A DNA stretch of 64,000 nt from DAOUAT01 sp964551735 (GTDB lineage Bacteria > Chloroflexota > Anaerolineae > CG2-30-64-16), in contig CAZKEF010000006.1 in the NCBI GenBank assembly GCA_964551735.1, positions 1 through 64,000 of the forward strand, read 5' to 3'. The notes below the pieces were generated by a model, which saw nothing but the letters and a program-made list of their open reading frames with translations, had not been told where the DNA came from and did not search any database. A program made the position numbers and the translations under genes. Shown piece by piece: positions 23,224 to 32,139 of this stretch. Every line of letters begins with the position of its first letter. The first letter of the stretch is position 1.

Positions 23224-23838
23224 ATGGCAAAAGAGGCGCCAGAAGCGATCCCCAACACACTCCAGCACGGTGTAGTGGTGAAGTTTGACGCCGACCGCGG
23301 CTATGGCTTCATCCGGCCGGCCGGCGCGCCCGAGGGTGCAGGCAGAGACGTGTTCGTCCACATCCGCAACGTGCCGGGGCACGCGCGCTTACACCCTGGT
23401 CAGCGGGTGCGCTACTACCTGACCCGCTCCGAAAAAGGACTTGCTGCCATCAACGTGGAGGTGGGCTCGGTGCTGGCGACGCCTTACCCGCGCTACGTCC
23501 TGATCGGCCTGGGTACGGCGCTGGTGCTGCTGTTTTTCCTGGCCACCGTGCTCGAGCGTCCCGCCTCGTTGGTGTTGTGGATCGCGATGTGGGCCGGCGC
23601 GCTGAGCATCAGCACCCTTGGCCTGTATGGGTACGACAAGGCCCACGCGCAGGGCGGCGGCCTGCGCGTGCCCGAGATCGTGCTGCACGTGTTGGCCGCC
23701 CTGGGCGGCACGCCGGGAGCTTTCCTGGGGATGCGCCTGTTTCGCCACAAAACCAACAAGCCGCGCTTCCAGGCGATCTTTTGGCTGATCGTGGCTGCGC
23801 AGCTTGGCGGGGTGCTGTTTTGGGTCTTGAATCGTTAG
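23224..23838 (+). CDS. Cold-shock domain / DUF1294 membrane protein
   Basis: Two-part protein of 204 residues. The N-terminal cold-shock domain (about 14-80) has the RNP-like pattern GYGFIRP and DVFVHIRNV and ends in GLAAINVEV, so it may bind single-stranded nucleic acid. Residues 90-204 form a DUF1294 module with about four membrane segments, including the family block YGYDKAHAQGGGLRVPE, then LGGTPGAFLGMRLFRHKTNK. The combination is a known family architecture of unknown function. AAGGAGG lies 10 bases before the ATG at 23224. It stands alone between repeats. Confidence 0.88.
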   Translation: MAKEAPEAIPNTLQHGVVVKFDADRGYGFIRPAGAPEGAGRDVFVHIRNVPGHARLHPGQRVRYYLTRSEKGLAAINVEVGSVLATPYPRYVLIGLGTALVLLFFLATVLERPASLVLWIAMWAGALSISTLGLYGYDKAHAQGGGLRVPEIVLHVLAALGGTPGAFLGMRLFRHKTNKPRFQAIFWLIVAAQLGGVLFWVLNR

Positions 23839-23848
23839 CGAATCAGCT

Positions 23849-23893
23849 CCTGAGGGGGCTTCTCACTTTGAGGCAGGAATTTCCAATCCCTGA
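23849..23893. repeat. 45-base direct repeat, copy 1
   Basis: It contains GGCTTCTCACTTTGAGGC and matches 57304-57348 at 41 of 45 positions by my comparison. Both copies lie just after the 3' end of a membrane-protein gene. Confidence 0.7.
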
Positions 23894-23902
23894 GCGCATG
23901 CC

Positions 23903-24682
23903 CTAGTATAGGCCTCGCAGCTCGTTGCGCTTCACCCGGTACACTTCTCGCGCCATGTCCACCGATTCGCGCATGTAACGGGCCAGGTCGCCCTGCTGAC
24001 CTTTGGTGTCGCTCACATCCCGATTCAGCCAGGTCACCTCGATTTCTTTGATGGTGTAACCGGCCTTCTCGAACAGGTAGAGCAACTCGACATCGTAGGC
24101 CGAAACCTTCCAGCCTGTGGGCCGGTCTTCCTGTTTGAAAAATTGCAGCTTGGGGAACACCGCCAGCGCTGCGTCACGACGACAGGTCTTGAACCCGCAC
24201 TGTGTGTCCTTGATCCCCCGCAACAGGAACAGGCTGCGCACCGTGCGGAACACGAAGCTGCCCAGCTTGCGCATCAGGGAGAACCCCTCGCGCGTCCCCC
24301 CGCGCGAGCCGATCACAACCTTGAACCCCTTGTCATACCAGGGCAGCAGCTTATCCAGCTCTTCGATGGGCGTGGACTGATCCATATCGGTGAAGAGCAC
24401 GACATCGCCCCTGGCGTGCTGGATCCCTGCCCACACCGCGGCCGGCTTGCCGCCGTGGGGGATATTGACCAGCGTGAAGCGCGGCCGGGGCGCGATGAAC
24501 GCCTCGACCAATTGCCGGCTGTCATCGCTGGAATCATCGTTGACGATGATCACTTCCCAGGGATAGCGCTGCCGGCGCAGGTACTCGTCCACCTCGTCGA
24601 GCACCCCGCGTTCCAGGTTGCGCGCCTCGTTATAGCACGGGATCACCACTGAGAGATAGGGCGTCTGCGATTCACTCGTCAT
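23903..24682 (-). CDS. Family 2 glycosyltransferase, polyprenyl-phosphate sugar synthase-like
   Basis: GT-A enzyme resembling dolichyl-phosphate glucosyl/mannosyltransferases, which charge a polyprenyl phosphate with a sugar from a nucleotide sugar. It shows LSVVIPCYNEARNLERGV at the N-terminus, IIVNDDSSDDS, the metal-binding FTDMDQSTPI (DxD region, about 98), VIGSRG and TQCGFKTCRRDAAL. A C-terminal segment (YDVELLYLFEKAGYTIKEIE) matches the ALG5/DPM-like group. It has 259 residues with no strong membrane segments. It is the last gene of the PBP1A-surE-ilvE-PH-DUF92 operon, 11 bases after DUF92. The pairing with an integral polyprenol-type kinase suggests lipid-linked sugar work. Confidence 0.85.
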   Translation of the reverse strand: MTSESQTPYLSVVIPCYNEARNLERGVLDEVDEYLRRQRYPWEVIIVNDDSSDDSRQLVEAFIAPRPRFTLVNIPHGGKPAAVWAGIQHARGDVVLFTDMDQSTPIEELDKLLPWYDKGFKVVIGSRGGTREGFSLMRKLGSFVFRTVRSLFLLRGIKDTQCGFKTCRRDAALAVFPKLQFFKQEDRPTGWKVSAYDVELLYLFEKAGYTIKEIEVTWLNRDVSDTKGQQGDLARYMRESVDMAREVYRVKRNELRGLY

Positions 24683-24693
24683 GACCGACCACC

Positions 24694-25542
24694 TTAGTTC
24701 AGGATCAACAGCGCCAAGCCGGCCGCCACGGCCGCGCCTGCCACCGAAGCCAGGAAGTTAACCCAGTCATTATCCAGCCAATGCAAGCCGCGCACCTGGC
24801 GCGTGGCCTGGCCGCAACGATGCACCCGGCGCTCAGTTTCCACACCGCACCGGTCGCACCGGCAGATCGCCTGCACCGTGGCGCCCAACAGGCTATCAAA
24901 CGACGCGCCGGCTAATCCGCTGATCGCGGCCACCGGGATCAAGATCCAGTCGCTCCAGAGCCAGCGGCCCAGGGTCAGCAGCGCAGCGATCTGCACCAGC
25001 ATGAACGCCGTGAGGCCGATGAACGTTCCGCCGGCCAGCGCGGCCAGGCTGCCCTCCAGCGTGACCCCGCCTGACGTGCCCACCGGCACGATCGCGCCGG
25101 TGGCGATCAGCCGTGGCGGCTTTTTCGCCAACACGCCCAACTCGGTCGCCCAGGTGTCGGCGTTCACCGTGGCCAACGCGCCGACGAATGCCAGGGCCAG
25201 GGCCGGGTAGGCTGCGTGCCCATCCCCGATCAGCCCGATAGCCAGGGCCAGGAGCGCGGCCGCGCCGCCGTTCGCGAACGTCTGGCCCAGGTCGCGGCGG
25301 CTGCCTTTGGCGAACTTCTCGGCCAGGTCACTCTTCCGCCGCTCCTTATAGTGCGAGAGCAAGCTGGAGCTGACAAAGAAGGCGATGAGCAGCAGCCCGC
25401 GCACCCAGCCGCCGCAGCCGAAGATCGCCGTGCCGATGATAATCGCGCCAAGCACGCCAGTGGGCGACAGCGCCCGGCGCCAATAGCCGATCCCGCCGAT
25501 GATCAGGCTCAGGATCAGTCCGAGCCCAAGCTGTACCGCCAT
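24694..25542 (-). CDS. DUF92 integral membrane protein (phytyl-phosphate kinase / TMEM19 family)
   Basis: Polytopic protein of 282 residues. The family includes plant VTE6, a phytyl-phosphate kinase, so a role in prenyl-alcohol phosphate metabolism is a reasonable guess. Visible blocks: SPTGVLGAIIIGTAIFGCGG, FFVSSSLLSHYKERRKSDLA, RDLGQTFANGGAAALLAL, VNADTWATELGVL and GTSGGVTLEGSLAALAGG. The last two carry the conserved acidic and Gly-rich family motifs. A Cys pair CRCDRCG near the C-terminus is unusual and might bind a metal. AGGAGG lies about 14 bases upstream. Cotranscribed with a GT2 that may use a polyprenyl phosphate. Confidence 0.85.
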   Translation of the reverse strand: MAVQLGLGLILSLIIGGIGYWRRALSPTGVLGAIIIGTAIFGCGGWVRGLLLIAFFVSSSLLSHYKERRKSDLAEKFAKGSRRDLGQTFANGGAAALLALAIGLIGDGHAAYPALALAFVGALATVNADTWATELGVLAKKPPRLIATGAIVPVGTSGGVTLEGSLAALAGGTFIGLTAFMLVQIAALLTLGRWLWSDWILIPVAAISGLAGASFDSLLGATVQAICRCDRCGVETERRVHRCGQATRQVRGLHWLDNDWVNFLASVAGAAVAAGLALLILN

Positions 25543-25570
25543 GGCGCCCGTCGCTTACCTCCTATGGTTT

Positions 25571-25596
25571 GTAAGGCGGAATTAATTCCGCCTTAC
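25571..25596. repeat. 26-base perfect palindrome
   Basis: GTAAGGCGGAATT / AATTCCGCCTTAC. It supplies the stop codon of the PH/DUF1648 gene and separates it from DUF92. Confidence 0.85.
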
Positions 25597-26489
25597 CACC
25601 GCATCAAATTGAACAACGCCAACCCCATGACGCCCTGCACGGCCAGCGCGCCGCCCCACAGCAGATAGGCCGCACCGCGTTGCACCCGGCGATAGAGCCA
25701 AATACCGGTGAACGTGTTGAAGAGCCAGGTTACCAGGCCGATCACCGGCAGGGCAAAAAGGTTGTCCTTCGGCGCGATGCGGTCCGGCATGCCGTTGACG
25801 TCGAAATGCAGCGGGATATCGGCTGAAATGCCCGGAAAGCGGGAGCTCAATACACCAAACATGACCAAGACGCCCAACAACCCGGCCCCGACCAGGAAGA
25901 GGGCAGCGCGGTCGCGCCACAACGGCCAGGTCCAGACGGGCGGCCGTTGCAGCTCAAGCATCATCACGCGCGCTGGGCCCAGCGCAAACCGCTCTTGCAG
26001 GGCGCTGATGAACTTCTCGCTGTCCTGTGGTGACAGCCCATAGCTCTCGCCCGCCGTCACCAGGATCACTTGTTCGCCCAAGGGTTGCGTGGCATAGGCA
26101 TTGATGATGCCTAACTCTGGGCTAACCAGGCGTCGGCGGTAGGGGCACGGCCAATGCCACGGTCTGGGCGGCGTGGTTGCAGCCGTGTTGGCGCCGGTCA
26201 CGATCTGCCGGATCTGCCCCACCGGGATTACCTGGCGCGTCACTCCCCAGACCAGCGTCACGGCGTTGCGATCAACCCAGTAATGCAGCGAGAAAGCGCC
26301 GATGGTGCGGTAACTGATATATCCGATCAGCGCCACGCTGCTGAGCGCCAGCAGGCTCAACACGAAGCTGAGGCCATCCACCGGCCGGGACAGCACAAGC
26401 TTGATCAGGCCGATGACAGCCAACACTAACCCAGCCACAAGGAGCAGGCCATACCACCGATCGGCGCTAGAGATGGGCTTGAAACTCAC
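25593..26489 (-). CDS. Bacterial PH-domain / DUF1648 membrane protein
   Basis: Membrane protein of 298 residues. Two transmembrane segments (about 11-30 and 40-60) are followed by a bacterial PH-like domain (HYWVDRNAVTLVWG, LVSPELGIINAYATQPLGEQ, LVTAGESYGLSPQDSEKFI). Then comes a pair of C-terminal membrane segments around the DUF1648 signature IPLHFDVNGMPDRIAPK. Function unknown; PH/DUF1648 proteins often accompany envelope genes. The GTG at 26489 starts one base after the ilvE stop and fits the likely N-terminus VSFKPISSADRW. An ATG at 26534 would overlap ilvE by 44 bases. Confidence 0.75.
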   Translation of the reverse strand: MSFKPISSADRWYGLLLVAGLVLAVIGLIKLVLSRPVDGLSFVLSLLALSSVALIGYISYRTIGAFSLHYWVDRNAVTLVWGVTRQVIPVGQIRQIVTGANTAATTPPRPWHWPCPYRRRLVSPELGIINAYATQPLGEQVILVTAGESYGLSPQDSEKFISALQERFALGPARVMMLELQRPPVWTWPLWRDRAALFLVGAGLLGVLVMFGVLSSRFPGISADIPLHFDVNGMPDRIAPKDNLFALPVIGLVTWLFNTFTGIWLYRRVQRGAAYLLWGGALAVQGVMGLALFNLMRW

Positions 26490-26490
26490 G

Positions 26491-27411
26491 CTAGTTCTCG
26501 TAAACCGGCGAACACCAATCGCGGTACTTCTCAACCTCGCCGTTCACAACCCGGAAGTAGATCTGCCGCATCCTCTGTGTGACAGGACCGATGCGGCCAT
26601 CACCGATTATGTAATAATCAATCGAGGTCACAGCTGCGATCTGCACGCCGGTGCCGCACAAAAAGAGCTCCTGAGCCAGGTAAAGCTCGGAGCGATCAAT
26701 CTCACGTATCTCAACATCAAGGCCCAACTCGGCACGGGCCAGTTCCAGCACGGTGCTACGCGTAATCCCCTCCAGGATATTCGCAGTGATAGGCGTCGTG
26801 ACCAATCTCCCATCACGCAGCATGAACAGGTTCTGGGCGCTGCCCTCGGAGATATGGCCGTCCTGGTTCAGGACAACCGCGTCATCGAATCCCTTCAGTT
26901 GGGCGTCGGTCTTGATCAGCGCCGAGTTGACATAGCCGCCAGCGATCTTGCCGCGTGGGGGCAACGCGTTGTCATCGTTGCGCCGCCATGACGAGACGCA
27001 CAGGCTAGCGCCCTCCTCTTTCTCGATGTAGCGACCGAAGGGTGTGGCGAAGACCGTGAGTCGGTCGTGCAGATCGTGCAGCCGCACGCCGATGATCTCG
27101 TCGGCTTTGTAGATCAGGGGGCGGATGTAGACGTTGGTGCGGTAATTCTCGCGGCGCAAGAGCTCGATAACCAACTGGTCAATGTCGCCTGCGCTGTAAG
27201 GGATCTGCATGCGTAGCAAGTGGCCGGAGCGCAGTAAGCGTTCGTTGTGTTCATGGAGCCGAAAGACATAGAGTTGCTCGTGTGCAGCGTTCCAGTAGCC
27301 CCGGATCCCCTCGAACACTGCCGTGCCATAGTTGAAAGCGTGGGTCATCACGCTGATCTTGGCCTGCTCGATGGGGACGAAACGGCCTTCAAAGAAAGCT
27401 TGGGTCGGCAT
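26491..27411 (-). CDS. ilvE: Branched-chain amino acid aminotransferase
   Basis: PLP fold-type IV enzyme for the last step of Leu, Ile and Val synthesis. The 306 residues show HAFNYGTAVFEGIRGYW, RLHEHNERLLRSG, YIRPLIYK, the PLP-lysine segment GGYVNSALIKTDAQLKG and the family signature SEGSAQNLFMLRDG. They also contain NILEGITRSTVLELA, ELFLCGTGVQIAAVTSID and VTQRMRQIYFRVVNG. AAGGAGAACG sits before the ATG at 27409-27411. It follows surE by 24 bases in a minus-strand operon, an unusual neighbour for an amino acid gene. Confidence 0.96.
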   Translation of the reverse strand: MPTQAFFEGRFVPIEQAKISVMTHAFNYGTAVFEGIRGYWNAAHEQLYVFRLHEHNERLLRSGHLLRMQIPYSAGDIDQLVIELLRRENYRTNVYIRPLIYKADEIIGVRLHDLHDRLTVFATPFGRYIEKEEGASLCVSSWRRNDDNALPPRGKIAGGYVNSALIKTDAQLKGFDDAVVLNQDGHISEGSAQNLFMLRDGRLVTTPITANILEGITRSTVLELARAELGLDVEIREIDRSELYLAQELFLCGTGVQIAAVTSIDYYIIGDGRIGPVTQRMRQIYFRVVNGEVEKYRDWCSPVYEN

Positions 27412-27435
27412 GGTCGTTCTCCTTAGAAAGACACC

Positions 27436-28212
27436 TTAAGATGACGCCAATTGTAAACCCCATTCCCCTAACTTGGCTAATTGCGCCTGGTCTGTCATAT
27501 CGAGGTTCAAGGGAGTGACCGAGATATAGCCCTGAGCCACCGCGCCGATGTCGGTACCCTCAACTAGCTCCCCAGTAGGGGGATCGCCGCCGATCCAGTA
27601 ATAAGGCCTGCCTTGGGGATCCAGGCGCTTGATCAGCACGTCTCGATAGACCCTTATGCCCAACCGGGTCACCTGGATGCCGCGCACCTGATCGGCCGGC
27701 AGCGCGGGGAAGTTGACATTGAGCAGCGAATTCGGAGGCAACCCCAGCGCCAACACCCGGCCGGCCAGTTGAGCGACCACGCCGGCCGTGAAGGTAAGAT
27801 CCGCCTGGAAATCGGGTGCCAAATCCTGGGAGGCGGCAATGGCAGGCAGCCCCGCCACAGCCCCCTCCAACGCGGCCGCGACCGTACCCGAATACGTCAC
27901 GTCATGCCCCAGGTTGGATCCCTGGTTGACGCCCGACACCACCACGTCCGGTGGCGTCGGGAGCGCGCCCAGTATGGCCAGGCCCACGCAGTCCGAAGGC
28001 GTGCCAGTGGTGATGTACAGCGGTATACCATCCGGCAGCGCGGATTGGGTGATGCGCAGCGGTTTGTGCATCGTCTTGGTGTGGCCGGCAGCCGACCAAT
28101 TGTGGTCGGGGGCGAAGACAGTGACCTGGCCAAGCGGCTTCAGCGCGCGCGCCAGCGCCTGTAGGGACGGGGCCTGATACCCGTCATCGTTAGTGATCAG
28201 GATATGCGGCAT
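27436..28212 (-). CDS. surE: 5'/3'-nucleotidase SurE
   Basis: Metal-dependent nucleoside monophosphatase/exopolyphosphatase. The N-terminal MPHILITNDDGYQAPSLQAL carries the metal-binding Asp pair (D9, D10). VFAPDHNWSAAGHTKTMHKP, GTPSDCVGLAI, DVVVSGVNQGSNLGHDVTYS (with the catalytic Asn) and YSGTVAAALEGAVAG follow in family order. The C-terminal segment ending in GAVAQGYISVTPLNLDMT matches SurE ends. Length 258. It starts 19 bases after the PBP1A stop. The ribosome site is weak and lies next to a repeat, so translation may depend on coupling. Confidence 0.95.
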   Translation of the reverse strand: MPHILITNDDGYQAPSLQALARALKPLGQVTVFAPDHNWSAAGHTKTMHKPLRITQSALPDGIPLYITTGTPSDCVGLAILGALPTPPDVVVSGVNQGSNLGHDVTYSGTVAAALEGAVAGLPAIAASQDLAPDFQADLTFTAGVVAQLAGRVLALGLPPNSLLNVNFPALPADQVRGIQVTRLGIRVYRDVLIKRLDPQGRPYYWIGGDPPTGELVEGTDIGAVAQGYISVTPLNLDMTDQAQLAKLGEWGLQLASS

Positions 28213-28217
28213 AGGTT

Positions 28218-28319
28218 CCAGGGCTCAGGAATCAGGTGCCAGGCATCAGGCGCCGAGTGTCAGATGTCGGGCGCGAAATAACACCCCCTGCCCCCTGATT
28301 CCTGACGACTGTCCCCTGG
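28218..28319. repeat. Palindromic element forming the PBP1A C-terminus
   Basis: CCAGGGCTCAGGAATCAGG is mirrored by CCTGATTCCTG and CCCCTGG. About 100 bases between the PBP and surE, most of it translated as the last 29 or so residues of PBP1A. Confidence 0.7.
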
Positions 28320-31300
28320 CTGCTATCCACTACTTCCTGACGCTTGACAACAACTACGGGGCTTTCCGGCCAGAACGCGCCGGTTTCCTTGGGTTTCGGT
28401 TTGTGTGCCACCCGGATGACAACAGGCTCGCTCTTTGCCTCGTTACCGGCTCGGTCAAACGCTTTGACATAGATAGTGTGCGTTTCAGTGAGCACGCCAG
28501 ACTCATAGATAGCGCCGAAGCCGGAGGCGGTCGTGAGCACGATGCGCTCGCCCCGTGTGCCGTCGGCGCGGGTATAACGCTCCAGCTTCGTCTCTTGTTC
28601 CACGTATTCTTCGAGCGCGATCGTGCCGTCCGTGTTAGTGATGACGCGCGTGGCCATAATGGGCGGTCCCAACTTCGGCACGGTATCGCTCATGGTGATC
28701 GTCCAACGGATGCTGTACGGCGCCACCGTACTCTCGCCCAGTTTGCGCTCGTCTAGGTAGAACTCCACCCGGTCCATCTCCCATGCATCACGCGCCTCCG
28801 CCGTAATGCTGACCAACTCGTCAGTCTCCATTATGTAGTCTTCATCATCGTTGGTCGGGTGCACGATCACCACCGCCGGTGGTTCGTTATCCACGACCAC
28901 TGGCGACTCGTAGGTCAGGACGTTACCGCTGTTTTCCATCACCACCAGGCGCAGGGTGTAGAGACCGTCAAAACCGGTGGTGTCCCAAAACTCCAGCGGC
29001 CCGTTGCTGACCTGCTCGTAGTGTTCGGGGCCGATCTGTTGCCACTGGTTCGGTGCTGTCGCTGCCGCGATCTCCAGCTTGTAGGCCCGGAAATCGCCGG
29101 CGCGCGCGTTGCCCGTGATCTGCACTGCACCCTTGACCCGAGCGCCGATAACCGGCTCGCCGATTGCCACATCGCCGGCCAGCTCAAAGCCCCCGCAGGG
29201 TCCATCCACCTCCGTGGGCGGCTGCGGCAGACCCTGCGCGCGCACCCAGTCGGCTGCGTATGAGGGAAACACCTGGTAGACTACGCGTTGTATTTGATCT
29301 GGTGGCGTGCAGGCCGACGCGCGCTTGCCGGTAGCTGCATTGATCTCAAACGCCTGATAGATGGTATCCTGTTGCCCCGGCGCCTTGCCGGCCAGGAAAA
29401 GATCTGCGGTCGTAGCCGGGCAGTCCGGCGTCGGTAGCAAGCCAGAAGGGACACACACCCGCACCCTTTGGATCCCCGGCGGCTCCTCCCAGACCTGAAG
29501 TGGCAGCCCTTCAACCCCCTTGGCCAGCACACGGTTGAAGATCGGCGCGGCCGTGATGGAGCCATCGGCCAGCTTCATCGGCGTGTTGTCGCTATTACCG
29601 GTCCAGATCCCCACCGCAAGCTGCGGGGTGTAGCCGACGGTCCAGGCATCCATCCACAAGTTGGTCGTGCCGGTCTTGGCTGCTACGGGCCGGTCGGGCA
29701 GCACCAGATAGGCGCCATAACTGCCAAACGCGGCCGGCCGCGGGGCGGGGTCGCTCAGGACATGATTGAGCAAATACATCGGCCCCGGGTCCACCACCCG
29801 CTCGGTGGCAGGTTCAGCGAACTCCTGCAGCACCTTGCCATCCTTGTCCTCAACCTTCAGGACAAAGACCGGATCGAGCTTCCGATAGCCGGGACGTTGG
29901 CGCTCAAGCGCTATCGGCTGCCCGGCCATGACGCCGCTGTTGGCGAACACGCTGAATGCGTAGGTGTGATCCAGTAGCGCCACCTCGCCGCCGCCCAGGG
30001 TCAGGCTCAGGCCGTAGGAGTTGAGCTCCTTATTGAGACTGGACACGCCGACCCGCCGCGCCGTGCGGATCACGTTGGAAACGCCGACCTGATCCATGAG
30101 CCAGACGGCCGGGATGTTGTAGGAACGTTGGAGCGCCTGGCGCAACGATTGCGGCCCATGGTATTTGCGGTCGTAGTTTTCGGGCGTGTACGGCGGGTTG
30201 CCGGGATCCGGGAACACCGTGCGCACATCCATCACCATGCTGGCCGGCGCAAACGCGCCCGTCTCAAACGCGGTCAGGTAGGTGTAGGGCTTGAACGACG
30301 AGCCGGGCTGCCGGGAGGCCAACGCCACGTTCACCTGCCCGTCAATGCTGTCGTCGAAGTAGTCCAGGCTGCCCACCATGGTGAGCACTTCGCCGGTGTT
30401 GGGCCGGATCGCGACGATGGATGCGTTAGTAACCTCATGGTCGAACTTCTGCTTCAACGCTTCCGGGACCGGATCCATCGTTGGCAGGTCGTTCTGGCAC
30501 GCCTTGGGCGTTTGCAGACGCAGCGAGCCGATGTGGCTGCGCGCCACGCACTCGGCATAAATCTGCAAATCCCAGTCCAGAGTGGTGATGACCTTCAGGC
30601 CGTTCTGCCAGATGAAATACGGGTCTTCAGGCGTATTGTACTTGTCCTGGATCTGCTGCAGCACGTAGAGCGCGAAGTGGGGCGCGTCGGGCGGCACCTC
30701 AAAACGCTCTTGGGCCGACTCACGCGTGTACTGCCACAGCGTGCCGGTCAGCTTCTTGGCCGCGTCCGCCTCTTCCTGCGTCAGTTCATCGGCCTTCACC
30801 AGCGCGTTTAGCGCGCGGGCGGTGGCCGGCCGGTCGCCCGTGGCCACTAACGGCAGGTCACCCTGGCTCAAGAAACCCTGTTCGACCAGGCTGGTCAGCA
30901 GCGGCGTGTTGAAGTAACGCGTGGCCGCGTTGGCCTGCTCCTGCGTGATATAACCCGCTTCGGTCATCGAGGTCAGCACCTTGCGCTGACGGCGATACGC
31001 GTCCCCCGGCGCCCAAAAGGGATTGAGCGCAGGATACTGTGGGAGGGCGGTCAGCACGGCGACTTCGTCCAGGGTGAGGTCGCTGGCGGTCTTGTTGTAA
31101 TAGACCCGCGCCGCAGCTTCGATACCGATGGCCAGATTGCCGTAGTCGTTATAGTTGAGGTACCACTCCAAGATCTGCTCTTTGCCTTCGCGCCCGGGGT
31201 ATTTGCGCGTGATCTCGATGGCCAGGATCGCTTCTTTCAGCTTGCGCGCATAGGATTGCTGGTAGCGCTCTTCGGGCGGAATCAGGACGTTTTTGACCAA

Positions 31301-31780
31301 CTGCTGGGTGATAGAGCTGGCACCCTGGATACTGCCCCCGCGCAGGTTCGAGATCAACGCGCGCGCCAGGCCGCGCGGGTTCACGCCGATGTTGGTGTAA
31401 AACGAGCGATCCTCCAGCGCGATGGTGGCATCCTTGATCAGGAGCGGGATCTGATCGCTGGGCAGATAGGTGCGGTCACCGCGGAACGGCCGGGGGTCAA
31501 TGGATTCATAGAGCAAGTGTTGGCCGGTCCGATCATAGATCTTGACTGTCTGGTAGGTGACCTGCTCGGTCTGGATCGCGCTGGGGTCGGGCAAGTTCTG
31601 GGCAAACAGGGTGTACACCCCGGCCGCACTGGCGACCGCCCCAAAGATCAGCGTGAAAAAGACGACCAAATTGACGAGCAAGATGCCTGCGCCGATACGG
31701 ATGATCCAGCGGCCATAATGCGGGCCACCCCTGGCGCGCCGGTAGCGCCGCCAGCGTTGGATTTGTTCGGTACGTGTCAT
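28232..31780 (-). CDS. Class A penicillin-binding protein (PBP1A-like) with C-terminal extension
   Basis: Bifunctional peptidoglycan synthase. The 1182 residues comprise a cytoplasmic basic tail, one membrane anchor (about 26-48), a GT51 transglycosylase (catalytic Glu123 in EDRSFY, then SSITQQLVKN, KYPGREGKEQILEWYLN and a LTLDEVAVLTALPQYP block), and a transpeptidase with Ser494 in SSFK, SYN in the middle motif, and K702-TGT. After it come two immunoglobulin-like or Big-type modules (about 850-1110, for example EPPAVVIVHPTNDD) that may bind the wall. The last residues (about 1154-1182) are repeat-encoded and probably disordered. A promoter at 31991-32019 gives a leader of about 200 bases. 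It heads a long minus-strand operon. Confidence 0.93.
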   Translation of the reverse strand: MTRTEQIQRWRRYRRARGGPHYGRWIIRIGAGILLVNLVVFFTLIFGAVASAAGVYTLFAQNLPDPSAIQTEQVTYQTVKIYDRTGQHLLYESIDPRPFRGDRTYLPSDQIPLLIKDATIALEDRSFYTNIGVNPRGLARALISNLRGGSIQGASSITQQLVKNVLIPPEERYQQSYARKLKEAILAIEITRKYPGREGKEQILEWYLNYNDYGNLAIGIEAAARVYYNKTASDLTLDEVAVLTALPQYPALNPFWAPGDAYRRQRKVLTSMTEAGYITQEQANAATRYFNTPLLTSLVEQGFLSQGDLPLVATGDRPATARALNALVKADELTQEEADAAKKLTGTLWQYTRESAQERFEVPPDAPHFALYVLQQIQDKYNTPEDPYFIWQNGLKVITTLDWDLQIYAECVARSHIGSLRLQTPKACQNDLPTMDPVPEALKQKFDHEVTNASIVAIRPNTGEVLTMVGSLDYFDDSIDGQVNVALASRQPGSSFKPYTYLTAFETGAFAPASMVMDVRTVFPDPGNPPYTPENYDRKYHGPQSLRQALQRSYNIPAVWLMDQVGVSNVIRTARRVGVSSLNKELNSYGLSLTLGGGEVALLDHTYAFSVFANSGVMAGQPIALERQRPGYRKLDPVFVLKVEDKDGKVLQEFAEPATERVVDPGPMYLLNHVLSDPAPRPAAFGSYGAYLVLPDRPVAAKTGTTNLWMDAWTVGYTPQLAVGIWTGNSDNTPMKLADGSITAAPIFNRVLAKGVEGLPLQVWEEPPGIQRVRVCVPSGLLPTPDCPATTADLFLAGKAPGQQDTIYQAFEINAATGKRASACTPPDQIQRVVYQVFPSYAADWVRAQGLPQPPTEVDGPCGGFELAGDVAIGEPVIGARVKGAVQITGNARAGDFRAYKLEIAAATAPNQWQQIGPEHYEQVSNGPLEFWDTTGFDGLYTLRLVVMENSGNVLTYESPVVVDNEPPAVVIVHPTNDDEDYIMETDELVSITAEARDAWEMDRVEFYLDERKLGESTVAPYSIRWTITMSDTVPKLGPPIMATRVITNTDGTIALEEYVEQETKLERYTRADGTRGERIVLTTASGFGAIYESGVLTETHTIYVKAFDRAGNEAKSEPVVIRVAHKPKPKETGAFWPESPVVVVKRQEVVDSSQGTVVRNQGAGGVISRPTSDTRRLMPGT

Positions 31781-31803
31781 AAAAGGATATTGTCCCCACT
31801 TGT

Positions 31804-31861
31804 CTGGATTCGAGGCTTCAGCCGGTCTCTATCATTCGCCGTCAAATCAACTGAAGCTTTT
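31804..31861. repeat. GGAATCGAGGCTT-family palindrome in the PBP1A leader
   Basis: GGATTCGAGGCTTCAGCCGG is mirrored by a degenerate AACTGAAGCTTTT. The remaining leader (31862-31990) holds no gene that I can see. Confidence 0.6.
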
Positions 31862-31990
31862 CATCGAACATCACCACAGCATTCTCTGAGAAGACGTCCA
31901 CGTTGGCAATAGGTTCCCCGGGCGGCCGTGCTGGAAGGCCACCAGCAAAAACCACGGGAGGTGAGCGTTCCACCCCCCGCGTATAGCGCT

Positions 31991-32019
31991 ATTTTAGCAG
32001 ACAACGGAGTGATTGGCAA
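31991..32019 (-). promoter_or_regulatory. Promoter of the PBP1A operon
   Basis: On the minus strand TTGCCA (32014-32019), 17 bases, TAAAAT (31991-31996). Start near 31984. The 31781-32139 gap holds only this promoter, the leader and a repeat. Confidence 0.65.
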
Positions 32020-32139
32020 ACGTTGCCCGACGGCTGTAGGTGCTGAGAATGCTATGCCAGCGCAGCAACTAGCGCAAAGCCCGCCTGCACAGGCTGCGAA
32101 CCAGCTGCGGCAGAGCGGTTTCGCGAGGGCGTCGCGGTT

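Noticed and set aside
25571..25596. Intrinsic terminator at the PH/DUF92 boundary
   Set aside because: A perfect palindrome but without a T run on either strand, and it lies within an operon.
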